A stretch of DNA of 64,000 nucleotides, from the NCBI GenBank assembly GCA_963779515.1, contig CAVZYN010000001.1:744001-808000 (forward strand). Direction: 5' to 3'. Position numbers and translations under genes: made by a program. Source of the DNA: CAVZYN01 sp963779515 (GTDB taxonomy: Bacteria > Pseudomonadota > Alphaproteobacteria > Rhizobiales > Hyphomicrobiaceae). Shown in pieces: positions 47,317 through 55,797 of this stretch (positions within the stretch are counted from its first letter, which is position 1; every line of letters starts with the position of its first letter). Below the pieces are notes generated by a model. That model worked only from the letters and a program-made list of their open reading frames with translations, was not told the DNA's origin and did no database searches.

Positions 47317-47898
47317 ATGGAAAGCCGCGACAAGCAGCCCCTCGACGCCCCCGTCTACAGTCCGGCCGCTCGCCAGTTCCACTGGATCACAGTTGGCTTC
47401 CTCGCAGTCATGATCCCGCTCGGGCTTGCGATGGACTATCGCGGCAATCATCTCAACATCTGGGATGGACTGACCAACGGCCTCTACAGCACGCACAAGC
47501 TCTTGGGCTTCATTGTGCTCTGGCTCGTCCTTGCGCGCCTGATCTACCGGTTCCGCAACGGCGCGCCGCCCGACGAGCCGACACTGGAATGGTGGCAGAA
47601 GGCCGCGTCACACCTCACCCATTGGGGGCTCTACGCGCTTCTCGTGTTCATGCCGTTGACGGGCTGGATCGGCGTTCAGCTTTATGGCGCGACTGGCATC
47701 TTCGATCTCTTCAACCTGCCGTCGTTCGTGGCCAAGAACCAGCCGGCCTCCGAATTTGTGTTCACCCTGCACAAGTTCGGCGCTGGTGCGATCATCCTGT
47801 TGATCGGTGCTCACGTCGGCGCGGCACTCTTCCATTACTTCATCCGCAAGGACGGCGTCCTACGCCGCATGTTGCCCGGCATCGGAAAAAGAACGTAG
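47317..47898 (+). CDS. Cytochrome b561 family protein
   Basis: A 193-residue four-helix membrane protein that would carry two b-type hemes. Candidate heme ligands are H22 in RQFHW, H60 in STHKLLG, H99/H102 in SHLTHWG and the late histidines in FTLHKFG and GAHVGA. It passes electrons between quinone and soluble partners. It precedes the molybdopterin oxidoreductase gene by 180 bases on the same strand and could link that enzyme to the respiratory chain. Confidence 0.92.
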   Translation: MESRDKQPLDAPVYSPAARQFHWITVGFLAVMIPLGLAMDYRGNHLNIWDGLTNGLYSTHKLLGFIVLWLVLARLIYRFRNGAPPDEPTLEWWQKAASHLTHWGLYALLVFMPLTGWIGVQLYGATGIFDLFNLPSFVAKNQPASEFVFTLHKFGAGAIILLIGAHVGAALFHYFIRKDGVLRRMLPGIGKRT

Positions 47899-48078
47899 GT
47901 TGAGTACAGCGTCGACGCGAAGCACGCTCCGCGATGACGCGTAGACCCAACACTTTCGTTCGTGCGGCGTTGACGATCATCCGCGCACGGGTGCGGTGCG
48001 CTGAGTGCCAAGCTCCAGCATTGTCGCGCTGACCGTTTCAGGCCTATGGTTCGAGACCGAAGGGTCCAGGAGGCGGTC

Positions 48079-50310
48079 ATGACGAAGACGCGTGGGTCGA
48101 CATCCAAATCCAACGGTTCCGGTGCACCAGGAGGCCGCATATCGCGGCGCCAATTCGTCGTCGCCTCCGGCGCCGCTGGTGGCCTTGCCCTCGGCTTTGA
48201 TTTTCCGGGCGGGTTACCCGCCGTCGCCCAGAAAGCCGCGATGCCCGGCACCGAAGTCAACGCTTGGGTTGTCGTCAAGCCTGACGACACGTGCGTCATC
48301 CGCATCGTCCGCTCCGAGATGGGGCAGGGGACCATCACCGGTCTCGCGCAGCTCGCGGCCGAAGAACTCGAATGCGACTGGAAGAAGGTGCGTTACGAAT
48401 ATCCGACACCCGGCCAAAGCCATGCGCGCAAGCGCATCTGGGGCGAGATGTCGACCGGCGGCAGCCGCGGCATTCGCATGTCGCATGACATCGTCCGTCG
48501 TGGCGGCGCGGCTGCCCGCACGATGCTGCTTGAGGCCGCCGCTCAGGAGTGGAAAGTTCCCGCGAGTGAATTGACGGTCGCCGATGGCGTCATCACGCAT
48601 GCGGCCTCGAAGCGCAAAACTACCTACGGCAAGGTCGCCGCCGCCGCCGCGAAACTGACGCCGCCTGATCCCAAATCTCTCACGCTCAAAGACCCGAAGA
48701 CCTGGAAGGTCGCTGGCAAGCCAATGAAGCGGCTTGATACCGCTGACAAGCTCAACGGCTCCAAGAAGTACGCGATCGATTTGAGTTTACCCGGCATGCT
48801 CAATGCCGCCATCAAGGCGGCCCCCGTCCACGGCAACAAGGTCAAGAGCTACGACGATACCAAAGTTGCGGCGATGCCCGGCGTGCGCAGAATCGTGAAG
48901 GTCGACGACTCGACCCTCGCCGTCGTCGCCGATACCTGGTGGCAGGCCAGAAAGGCCGTCGACGCGCTGCCGATCGTCTACGAGGAAACAGCAAACGACA
49001 AAGTCTCGAGTGCCTCGATCGCCGAGCGATTGAAGGAGGGGCTCGCCCCCGGTGCCGCCAATATGCACGCTGGAAACAGCGTCGGCGACGTGCCGAAGGC
49101 GCTGGAGACCGCCACAAAAAAAATCGAGGCGGTTTACGCGACGCCGTTCCTGTCGCACGCGACCATGGAGCCGATGAACTGCACCGCGCGCTACACGCCA
49201 GAGCGCGCCGAGATCTGGGTGCCGACCCAAAACGGCGAAGCCTCGCATGCCGCGCTGTCGGAAGCCGCCGGCCTGCCGCTCGATAAATGCGAAGTCTACA
49301 AGATGGACCTCGGCGGTGGCTTCGGCCGGCGCGGCGGCACCCAGGACTACGTGCGCCAGGCTGTCGCCATCGCCAAACAAATCCCCGGCACGCCGATCAA
49401 GATGATCTGGTCGCGCGAAGAAGACCAGATGCACGACTTCTATCGGCCGATCTCACAATGCCGGCTCGCCGCCGGCCTCGATGCGAGCGGCAATCTGACG
49501 GCGCTGCATGTGCGCATCTCCGGCCAATCCATCAATGCCTGGCTGTCGCCCGCCAACATCAAGGACGGCAAGGACGACCGCCAGCTGCAAGGCCTGCTCT
49601 ACACCACGCCCGACAACGCGTTCGGCTACACCGTGCCGAACCTGTCGATCGAATACGCCATGCGCAATACCCACGTGCCCGTCGGCCCGTGGCGCGGCGT
49701 CAATACCAATCAGAACGGCGTCTACATGGAATGCTTCATGGACGAGGTCGCCAAGGCCGCCGGCAGGGATCCGTTGGACTTCCGCCGCGCCCTCATGTCC
49801 AAGCACCCCAAACATCTCGCCGTCCTCAACGCCGCCGCCGAGAAAGCCGGCTGGGGCAAGCCGCTGCCAGCAGGCGTCCATCGCGGCATCGCCCAGTTCA
49901 TGGGCTACGGCAGCTACTCCGCCGCCGTCGCCGAAGTCTCCGTCTCGGCCGCCGGCAAGCTCAAGGTGCATCGTCTCGTGCTGGCGCTGGACTCAGGTCA
50001 CGTCGTCAATCCCGATCAAGTGGCGGCCCAGGTCGAAGGCTCCGTCGCCTACGGGCTCTCGGCGACGATGTACGGCGAAGTCACGGTCAAGGACGGCCGC
50101 ATGGTCGAGACCAACTTCGACACCTACGAAATTCTCCGCCTCGCCGAATTCCCGAAGGTCGAGACCGTGCTCGTGCCAAGCGGTAGCTTCTGGGGTGGCG
50201 TCGGCGAGCCGACGATCTGTGTCGTCGCGCCGTCAGTCATGAACGCGATTTACGCCGCAACCGGCAAGCCCGTGCGCTCGCTGCCATTGAAAAACGTCAA
50301 GTTGGTCTAA
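48079..50310 (+). CDS. Molybdopterin-binding oxidoreductase large subunit (IorB-like), Tat-exported
   Basis: A 743-residue xanthine-dehydrogenase-family large subunit. AGGAGG lies 7 bases before the ATG. The leader GRISRRQFVVASGAAGG is a twin-arginine signal, so it folds with its cofactor and is exported. Cofactor motifs: MGQGTITGLAQLAAEEL near 88, DLGGGFGRRGG near 412, PVGPWRGVNTNQNG near 534, and the catalytic glutamate in GVGEPT near 713. It is the intact paralogue of the pseudogene at 6.1-8.3 kb. No 2Fe-2S subunit gene lies beside it; the nearest in the window is at 8.3-8.7 kb. Confidence 0.93.
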   Translation: MTKTRGSTSKSNGSGAPGGRISRRQFVVASGAAGGLALGFDFPGGLPAVAQKAAMPGTEVNAWVVVKPDDTCVIRIVRSEMGQGTITGLAQLAAEELECDWKKVRYEYPTPGQSHARKRIWGEMSTGGSRGIRMSHDIVRRGGAAARTMLLEAAAQEWKVPASELTVADGVITHAASKRKTTYGKVAAAAAKLTPPDPKSLTLKDPKTWKVAGKPMKRLDTADKLNGSKKYAIDLSLPGMLNAAIKAAPVHGNKVKSYDDTKVAAMPGVRRIVKVDDSTLAVVADTWWQARKAVDALPIVYEETANDKVSSASIAERLKEGLAPGAANMHAGNSVGDVPKALETATKKIEAVYATPFLSHATMEPMNCTARYTPERAEIWVPTQNGEASHAALSEAAGLPLDKCEVYKMDLGGGFGRRGGTQDYVRQAVAIAKQIPGTPIKMIWSREEDQMHDFYRPISQCRLAAGLDASGNLTALHVRISGQSINAWLSPANIKDGKDDRQLQGLLYTTPDNAFGYTVPNLSIEYAMRNTHVPVGPWRGVNTNQNGVYMECFMDEVAKAAGRDPLDFRRALMSKHPKHLAVLNAAAEKAGWGKPLPAGVHRGIAQFMGYGSYSAAVAEVSVSAAGKLKVHRLVLALDSGHVVNPDQVAAQVEGSVAYGLSATMYGEVTVKDGRMVETNFDTYEILRLAEFPKVETVLVPSGSFWGGVGEPTICVVAPSVMNAIYAATGKPVRSLPLKNVKLV

Positions 50311-50319
50311 GCCGCGCGC

Positions 50320-51918
50320 TTACACCACCGCGACATACCCATCGCGGCGTGGATCGCAGGCGCCCGTCATCATCCCCGTTGCCGGATCGACGGCAACGGC
50401 CTGCATGCCGCCGACGCGCATGGTCCAGGCATCGCCCATCTGGATGTCATGCCCACGCGTGCGCAATGTATCGATAACAGCAGGGTCGAACCGCGCTTCC
50501 GGCTCCACCGTGCGTCCGTCCCACAGGCGTGCGCGCGGCTGTTCGATCGCATCCTGCAACGGGCGTCGAAACGCGAGGTATTGCACCATCGCTTGCACTT
50601 GCGTTTGCAGAATCCCGTAACTCCCCGGCGTGCCGAGTGCCAGCACCGGCCGCCCGTCGTGCGTCGAGATCGACGGTGCCAAGCACATCGGCAGCGCATC
50701 GCCCGGTCTGGTCCGGTTCGGACTTTTCGGATTGACGTCGACCCAATAGAGGAAATTGTTGAGGCAAATCCCTGTGCCGGGCACCACGACCCCGGATCCG
50801 AACGGGCTGCCGAGGCTCTGGGTCACGCAGACGAGGTTGCCGTCGCGATCGCCAATCGAGAATGACGTGGTGTGATGCTCGGCGCCGGCGGCCGATGGCG
50901 GCGTCCATTGCTCGGTCGGCCCATCGACCGGTTTTCCGTCTTTCACGCGCGCGCGCAATCGCGCCACGTTGGCGTCCGACATGATCTCCGCGAGCTTCGC
51001 CGGCGCCGGGTTCTGATGCGCAATGCGCTCCCCCGCCGCCAACCGGATCGCGCGCCAAACGGTATCAAGATGCTCGACCCCATTGTGGCTCATCCCGCCA
51101 AGGTCAAATCCATCCAGAATGCGCAACGCCAGCAGAAACTGAAATCCTTCGCACGGCGGCGGCAACGTTTGGACCACAAGATCCCGATATCGCGCAGCCA
51201 TCGGCTCCTTCCAGACCGGTGTCACGGCTTCGAGATCGCCGATCGTCAGACAGCCGCCGAGCGTTGCGAGGTGCGTGACGATCTCCCGCCCCAGCGCGCC
51301 GCCGTAGAGGTGTGATGGACCCTGCTTGGCCAGCGCCTCCAGCGTCCGCGCCAGATCGGGTTGCCGCACGATGTGCCCCAGCGCAACGCGCTCCACGCCA
51401 TCCGTGTAGGTCCGCGCCCAGCCAGGATACAGATCGGCGTAGCCCTTCAGCAGCGGGATCTGCTCGTTGAACTCCGCGACGCCGAACTCAGCGAGTGCGA
51501 ACCCGTCGCGTGCCAGTTGGATCGCCGGCTGCAGTGCCTCGCCCAGCGGCTTTCGACCGTAGGCGCGAACAAGTTCCGCCCAGCCGGCGAAATTCCCAGG
51601 CGTGCCGACCGACAACGCGCCGCGCGCGAGATCTTCCCGTTGCGTGAACCGCTCAACCGGAAATCGCGACGGAACATTCGGCACGAAATCGAGGGTGCGC
51701 ACGCGCTGTTCGGCGGCGACATAGCAGGTCGCAAGTCCGAGCCCGGCAAGCCCCGACATGAAGGGCTCGACGACATTCAAGGCCGCCGCTGTTGCGGCCG
51801 CCGCGTCGAAGGCGTTGCCACCGCTCATGAGCATCGCGGCGCCGGCTTGCGCCGCTTGCGGATGCGCTGCGGCCACGACACCGTGCCGTGAGAAGAGGGT
51901 CGGGCGCAGTCCGTTCAT
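50320..51918 (-). CDS. Gamma-glutamyltransferase family protein
   Basis: N-terminal-nucleophile hydrolase precursor of 532 residues that would self-cleave before the threonine of HTTSFSIGDRDGN (~residue 354) to give large and small subunits. Other matches are GGNAFDAAAATAAAL near 33, LVGTPG-like LSVGTPGNFAGW near 101 and GTPGSYGILQTQ near 447. There is no signal peptide, so it is probably cytoplasmic and more like the YwrD/FwdD-type acylases than exported GGT. It ends an operon with RidA and the aminotransferase (17-base gap) and is convergent with the IorB-like gene. Confidence 0.9.
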   Translation of the reverse strand: MNGLRPTLFSRHGVVAAAHPQAAQAGAAMLMSGGNAFDAAAATAAALNVVEPFMSGLAGLGLATCYVAAEQRVRTLDFVPNVPSRFPVERFTQREDLARGALSVGTPGNFAGWAELVRAYGRKPLGEALQPAIQLARDGFALAEFGVAEFNEQIPLLKGYADLYPGWARTYTDGVERVALGHIVRQPDLARTLEALAKQGPSHLYGGALGREIVTHLATLGGCLTIGDLEAVTPVWKEPMAARYRDLVVQTLPPPCEGFQFLLALRILDGFDLGGMSHNGVEHLDTVWRAIRLAAGERIAHQNPAPAKLAEIMSDANVARLRARVKDGKPVDGPTEQWTPPSAAGAEHHTTSFSIGDRDGNLVCVTQSLGSPFGSGVVVPGTGICLNNFLYWVDVNPKSPNRTRPGDALPMCLAPSISTHDGRPVLALGTPGSYGILQTQVQAMVQYLAFRRPLQDAIEQPRARLWDGRTVEPEARFDPAVIDTLRTRGHDIQMGDAWTMRVGGMQAVAVDPATGMMTGACDPRRDGYVAVV

Positions 51919-51935
51919 GGAACCCTCACGCGCGT

Positions 51936-52319
51936 TTACACTGCCGCGATCGCCTCGATCTCGAGCAGATGCCGTTCGTCCAGCATGTCACAGATCACCA
52001 CGGAGAGCGCGACCAACCGGCCCCCGAGCACCTCTTCGCGGATCGCGCGATGCGTCGGCCCAAACCGCCGATCCGCCAGGTAGATCGTGATCTTGACAAG
52101 ATTATCGAGCGTCATATCGGCGGCGCGCAGTTGCGCTTGAATATTGGCCCACACCTGCATGGCCTGCGAGCGAAAGTCCTCCGCGACATGGCCGCGCGGG
52201 TCATCCGGCGTTTGCGCGCTGATCAGCAGCAGGCGGGTTGCGCCAGCAATGTCCATCGCCTCGGCGTAGCGGCTGATGGGCGGGCGCGCATCGGGAGCGT
52301 TGATAGGTCTTTTCTGCAT
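51936..52319 (-). CDS. RidA family protein
   Basis: A 127-residue Rid/YjgF/UK114 protein. Family enzymes hydrolyse reactive 2-aminoacrylate and other imines made by PLP enzymes. It has the conserved pattern LLISAQTPDD, DFRSQAMQVWANIQAQLRAA, NLVKITIYLAD and the C-terminal LLEIEAIAAV. The start at 52319 (MQKRPINAPDA) lies 7 bases after the aminotransferase stop, so it may protect against by-products of that PLP enzyme. Confidence 0.9.
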   Translation of the reverse strand: MQKRPINAPDARPPISRYAEAMDIAGATRLLLISAQTPDDPRGHVAEDFRSQAMQVWANIQAQLRAADMTLDNLVKITIYLADRRFGPTHRAIREEVLGGRLVALSVVICDMLDERHLLEIEAIAAV

Positions 52320-52326
52320 GAGGCCA

Positions 52327-53439
52327 TCACTGAGCGGCTGCAACCAGAGCTTTAGGCAGCATTTCCGCGAAGACCGCAAGATCCGCCTCTGTTCCTGCCG
52401 AAACGCGGATACAACGATTGAGCGGTGCCGGGCCCGGCATGCGCACGAACACGTCGCGCGCGATCAGCTCGTCCAGCACCCGCTTGGCGAAGACGCCGTC
52501 GCGCCGGCAGTCGATGGCGACGAAGTTGGTGGCGGAGGCGAGTGGCTTCAATTGATGCCGTTTCGCGATCCGGGAAATCTCAGCGCGTGCTGCAGCAACT
52601 TTATCCTTGACGCTTTCCAGGTACGCCCGGTCGGCCAGCGCCGCGAGTGCGCCTGCCTGCGCGATCCGGTTGACCGAGAAATGGTTGCGGATCTTGTCGA
52701 AACTCTTGATGACGCTGGCTTCTCCAACCGCATAAGCAATCCGCGCGCCAGCCATGCCATAGGCCTTCGAGAACGTCCGATAGCGCAACACCTTGGGATT
52801 GGAAACGTCGATCGGCGGCAGCGTGCCCGCCGGCGCAAACTCGGAGTAGGCCTCGTCCAGCACCAGCAACGTGCCGTCCGGGATGCCGTCGATCAAGCGC
52901 TGGACCTCGCCTGCCCCCCACCATGTGCCCATGGGATTATCGGGGTTGGCGAAATAGACGAGCTTTGGGCCGTGCGCGCGCGCAGCGTCCAGCAGCGACG
53001 CCGGGTCCTCACGATCGTCGACGTAGGGAACTGTCACCAGCTTCCCGCCATAGCCCGTGACATGGAAGTTGAAGGTCGGATAGGCGCCGAGCGACGTCAG
53101 CACTTTGTCGCCCGCGCCCGGCTCGACAAACATCCGCACCGTGTAGCCGAACAGGCTGTCGATGCCTTCGCCAACCACGACATTCTCGGGTTTGACGCCG
53201 AGCTCGGCCGCCAGTGCGTTCTTGAGATCGTGATTTTCCGGATCGCAATACATCCAGCAGTCGGCGGCGGCTTGCGTCATTGCCGCGATCGCCTGCGGGC
53301 TCGGCCCGAACACGCTTTCGTTGGCGCCGATCCGCGCTTTGAACGCGCGTCCACGCGCGCGCTCTTGTGCCTCGGGTCCGACGAAAGGAACCGTCGAGGG
53401 CAGGGGACCAACGGTCGGCGTGTAGCGCAGGGTGGTCAT
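52327..53439 (-). CDS. PLP-dependent aminotransferase (histidinol-phosphate aminotransferase-like)
   Basis: A fold-type I class I/II aminotransferase of 370 residues. It begins MTTLRYTPTVGPLP. Visible are the YANPDNPMGTWW-type PLP-binding region (FANPDNPMGT near 171), the aspartate of VLDEAYSEFAP near 197, the Schiff-base lysine in YRTFSKAYGMAGARIAY near 224 and the arginine of CIRVSAGTEAD. It could serve histidine synthesis, but the RidA-GGT operon suggests another amino acid pathway. Its 5' end has a second, truncated copy at 54141-54253. Confidence 0.88.
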   Translation of the reverse strand: MTTLRYTPTVGPLPSTVPFVGPEAQERARGRAFKARIGANESVFGPSPQAIAAMTQAAADCWMYCDPENHDLKNALAAELGVKPENVVVGEGIDSLFGYTVRMFVEPGAGDKVLTSLGAYPTFNFHVTGYGGKLVTVPYVDDREDPASLLDAARAHGPKLVYFANPDNPMGTWWGAGEVQRLIDGIPDGTLLVLDEAYSEFAPAGTLPPIDVSNPKVLRYRTFSKAYGMAGARIAYAVGEASVIKSFDKIRNHFSVNRIAQAGALAALADRAYLESVKDKVAAARAEISRIAKRHQLKPLASATNFVAIDCRRDGVFAKRVLDELIARDVFVRMPGPAPLNRCIRVSAGTEADLAVFAEMLPKALVAAAQ

Positions 53440-53477
53440 TGGCAAATCTTATACTGTGGGATTGGCAATCTTGCTTG

Positions 53478-53779
53478 TCATGCTGAACGGCGCATCGTCG
53501 ATTTCCAGTAGCGTGGACCGCGTTTTGCGTGCCCGACGGCGATGATGACGACTTCTTCGGAACGTGGCTCGAAGACTAATATGTACGGAAATCTCGAAAT
53601 TGGTGTCGGCGGTAGTCTTTGCCTAGTTGTGGCCAGGCGGCGGGAAACTCTCGTATCAATTTAAGCGCGTCGGCGACTTCAATCAAAAACTCATCGCCGA
53701 GACCGGATCTCAGTTTGTCGTAGCGGGAAGCCGCGCGATACATTTCCCGGCGTGCTTCGGCTGCGAGCCTTATTTTCAC
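53478..53779 (-). pseudogene. ParE/RelE-type toxin, module 2 (one-base deletion near 53578)
   Basis: RelE/ParE-fold toxin: MKIRLAAEARREMYRAASRYD, LIREFPAAWPQLG, then FRDFRTY followed by a premature TAG. With one base restored near 53578 the family tail follows (LVFEPRSEEVVIIAVGHAKRG, RYW) and ends at 53478, giving 100 residues. Without it the product lacks its last ~33 residues, including conserved strand positions, so it is probably inactive as written. The start overlaps the antitoxin stop by 4 bases. Confidence 0.8.
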
Positions 53780-54021
53780 TTTTGTGTCCGACGGCGTTCC
53801 AGCCGGGCCCGAAGCTCCGCAATCGCTTCATCTGCATCGTACAGAGGCATCCGTCCTTCGTCGATTGCTTTGCTTCGCTTCTCGGCTTCCTCGATCCAGG
53901 CCTGATCAACGTCTTCTATGGACGCGCCGAATTCGACGTCGAGCGCAAGAATAAGCCGCTCGCGTTCGGCCTCGGTGAGCTTGCGCACTTCATCGATCAG
54001 GATCTTGACCTTGTCATTCAT
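53776..54021 (-). CDS. Antitoxin (addiction module protein), module 2
   Basis: An 81-residue acidic-helical protein of the addiction-module component type: MNDKVKILIDEVRKLTEAER ... IDEGRMPLYDADEAIAELR. It would bind and neutralise the overlapping RelE/ParE-type toxin (ATGA overlap). It is a diverged relative of the module 1 antitoxin 0.75 kb away. The start is 46 bases after the end of an mtnP 3' remnant, the same layout as in module 1. Confidence 0.82.
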   Translation of the reverse strand: MNDKVKILIDEVRKLTEAERERLILALDVEFGASIEDVDQAWIEEAEKRSKAIDEGRMPLYDADEAIAELRARLERRRTQK

Positions 54022-54067
54022 GCAGCAATGCTAACCGATCCCCCTGCGCCCTGCTAGTGGCTGCAAC

Positions 54068-54253
54068 TTACGTCGCGCTTCCCAAAACCCTTGCCAAAAT
54101 CGCCTGGCACTTCTTCAGCACTACCGGGTCACGCTTTTCAGGCGCCGAGGCGTGCTTTGACGGCGCGGCCTCGCGCACGCTCCTGCGCCTCGGTTCCCAC
54201 GACCGGTACCGTCGAGGGAAGGGTCCGACAGTCGGCGTGTGGCGCAGGGTCAT
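54068..54253 (-). pseudogene. Chimeric remnant: aminotransferase 5' end joined to mtnP 3' end
   Basis: Read on the minus strand, the first ~38 codons match the start of the aminotransferase gene (MTLRHTPTVGP; then, one frame over, PSTVPVVGTEAQERARG and KARLGA). At the word GGCGCCG (54141-54147) it switches to the last ~22 codons of mtnP (EKRDPVVLKKCQAILARVL). The same GGCGCCG occurs at the matching points of the intact genes (53323-53329 and 54896-54902). It is the junction of a tandem duplication and is not a gene in its own right. Confidence 0.88.
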
Positions 54254-54567
54254 CGTGATGGATCGTCGAATGTTCGCAGGCGCAGTCGCCAGTGCTTTGG
54301 ATGTTGCTTGAGATGCAGGACGCCGGCGACAACGATCACCGCTTCGTAGATGCGAGAATACAATGCGTAGGGGAACCTATCGAGAAGGCAACGTCTTGCT
54401 CGCTTGCCGACGGGTGGCCAGGCCTCGGGGAAGTTTTCGATCTTGTGGACGGCAGCGAGTACTTCCGCGGCAAAAGCGCGTCCAAGTCCCGGTTCTCGTT
54501 CGTCATACCATGCGACAGCTTCGGCAATATCCGATTGGGCTGCTTCGGACAGTACGACCAGGATCAT
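54250..54567 (-). CDS. ParE/RelE-type toxin, module 1
   Basis: A 105-residue RelE/ParE-fold protein: VLSEAAQSDIAEAVAWYDER, GLGRAFAAEVLAAVHKIENF, PEAWPPVG, and the C-terminal PYALYSRIYEAVIVVAGVLHLKQHPKHW split over the last strands. It is intact, unlike its module 2 counterpart. The ATG overlaps the antitoxin stop (ATGA). Toxins of this fold inhibit DNA gyrase or cleave mRNA; which cannot be told here. Confidence 0.87.
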   Translation of the reverse strand: MILVVLSEAAQSDIAEAVAWYDEREPGLGRAFAAEVLAAVHKIENFPEAWPPVGKRARRCLLDRFPYALYSRIYEAVIVVAGVLHLKQHPKHWRLRLRTFDDPSR

Positions 54568-54785
54568 TTGAGGTACTTGGCCAGTACGTCGCGCGCTGGA
54601 TGCCCGGTCATTTCACCCCGATCATAAGCATCCAAACGATCTTCTATCTCGCGCGTCACGGCTTCAGCAACGTCGGGGTCTTGGGGTCCGTGTAACGAGG
54701 CAGAAAGCGAATCCACCAGCAGCGCGCGCTCCTCAGGTGAGAGCTGAAGTGCCTTTTCGAGCAGGACTTTCATTTGGGCGGTCAT
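54564..54785 (-). CDS. Antitoxin (addiction module protein), module 1
   Basis: A 73-residue protein starting MTAQMKVLLEKALQLSPEER with the family pattern ...AVTREIEDRLDAYDRGEM. It lies 44 bases downstream of mtnP and overlaps the toxin gene by 4 bases, as expected for a type II pair that represses itself. Its relation to the module 2 antitoxin is visible (ER..L...L, D.G.M) but distant. Confidence 0.85.
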   Translation of the reverse strand: MTAQMKVLLEKALQLSPEERALLVDSLSASLHGPQDPDVAEAVTREIEDRLDAYDRGEMTGHPARDVLAKYLK

Positions 54786-54829
54786 GGAGCGAAAGCTACA
54801 CCAGCTTGCAAAACAGTTCCAGCCTACCC

Positions 54830-55705
54830 CTATGTCCCCAAAACCCTTGCCAAAATCGCCTCGCACTTCTTCAGCATCGCGGGATCGCGCTTTTCGGGCG
54901 CCGTGATCAGCGCCACATCCAGTGCCCGGTCCGAGCCATAGGGACACGCTGGATGCACCTTCGGAAAATCACGCGCGAGCCGCGCCACCAGCCGCTGCGC
55001 TTTGCCGGCATTCGCCATCAGCACCTTGATGATCGCGGCCACATCGACCTCGCGATGATCATCGTGCCAGCAGTCGTAGTCGGTCACCATCGCGACGGTC
55101 GCGTAACAAATCTCGGCTTCGCGCGCGAGTTTCGCTTCCGGCATGTTGGTCATGCCGATCACATCGCAGCCCCAGCTGCGGTACAGGTTCAATTCCGCGC
55201 GTGACGAAAACTGCGGACCCTCCATGACGAGATAAGTTCCGCCCTTTGTGGTGGCGATCAATTCCGCATCCGCTGCCGCGGCAATGCGCTCCACCAGTCC
55301 GGGCGAGACCGGATCGGCGACCGACACGTGCGCAACGAGGCCGTTGCCGAAGAAACTCTTCTCGCGCGCAAACGTCCGATCGATGAACTGATCGACCAGC
55401 ACGAAATGGCCGGGCGCATATTGCTCCTTGAGTGATCCACAGGCCGACACCGAGACGAGGTCCGTGACGCCCGCCCGTTTCATCGCATCGATATTGGCGC
55501 GATAGTTGATGCCGCTCGGGGAGAGATGATGCCCGCGTCCGTGGCGCGGCAAAAACCGCATCGGCAAGCCGCCGAGTTCCGCGAACAAAATCTCGTCCGA
55601 CGGTTCGCCCCACGGCGTCGCTACCTTGCGCCACTCCGCCTTCTCGAGTCCGGGTAGGTCATAGAGCCCGCTGCCGCCCATGATGCCGAGAACGGATTTG
55701 GTCAT
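54830..55705 (-). CDS. mtnP: S-methyl-5'-thioadenosine phosphorylase
   Basis: Phosphorolysis of methylthioadenosine (a polyamine by-product) to adenine and methylthioribose-1-phosphate. The 291-residue product begins MTKSVLGIMGGSGLYDLPGL, with FLPRHGRGHHLSPS near 57, the SACGSLKEQYAPG region near 95, YLVMEGPQFSSRAE near 180 and the substrate residues in VIGMTNMPEAKLAREAE near 205. Its 3' end is duplicated at 54068-54147. Confidence 0.95.
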   Translation of the reverse strand: MTKSVLGIMGGSGLYDLPGLEKAEWRKVATPWGEPSDEILFAELGGLPMRFLPRHGRGHHLSPSGINYRANIDAMKRAGVTDLVSVSACGSLKEQYAPGHFVLVDQFIDRTFAREKSFFGNGLVAHVSVADPVSPGLVERIAAAADAELIATTKGGTYLVMEGPQFSSRAELNLYRSWGCDVIGMTNMPEAKLAREAEICYATVAMVTDYDCWHDDHREVDVAAIIKVLMANAGKAQRLVARLARDFPKVHPACPYGSDRALDVALITAPEKRDPAMLKKCEAILARVLGT

Positions 55706-55797
55706 GTGTCGCTCCATGCCGCTGATCCATCAGAGCCATAAGACAGAAATGGCCCCGCATGCGAGGCCATTTCATCGAGATCGCGGGACTTTGATCG

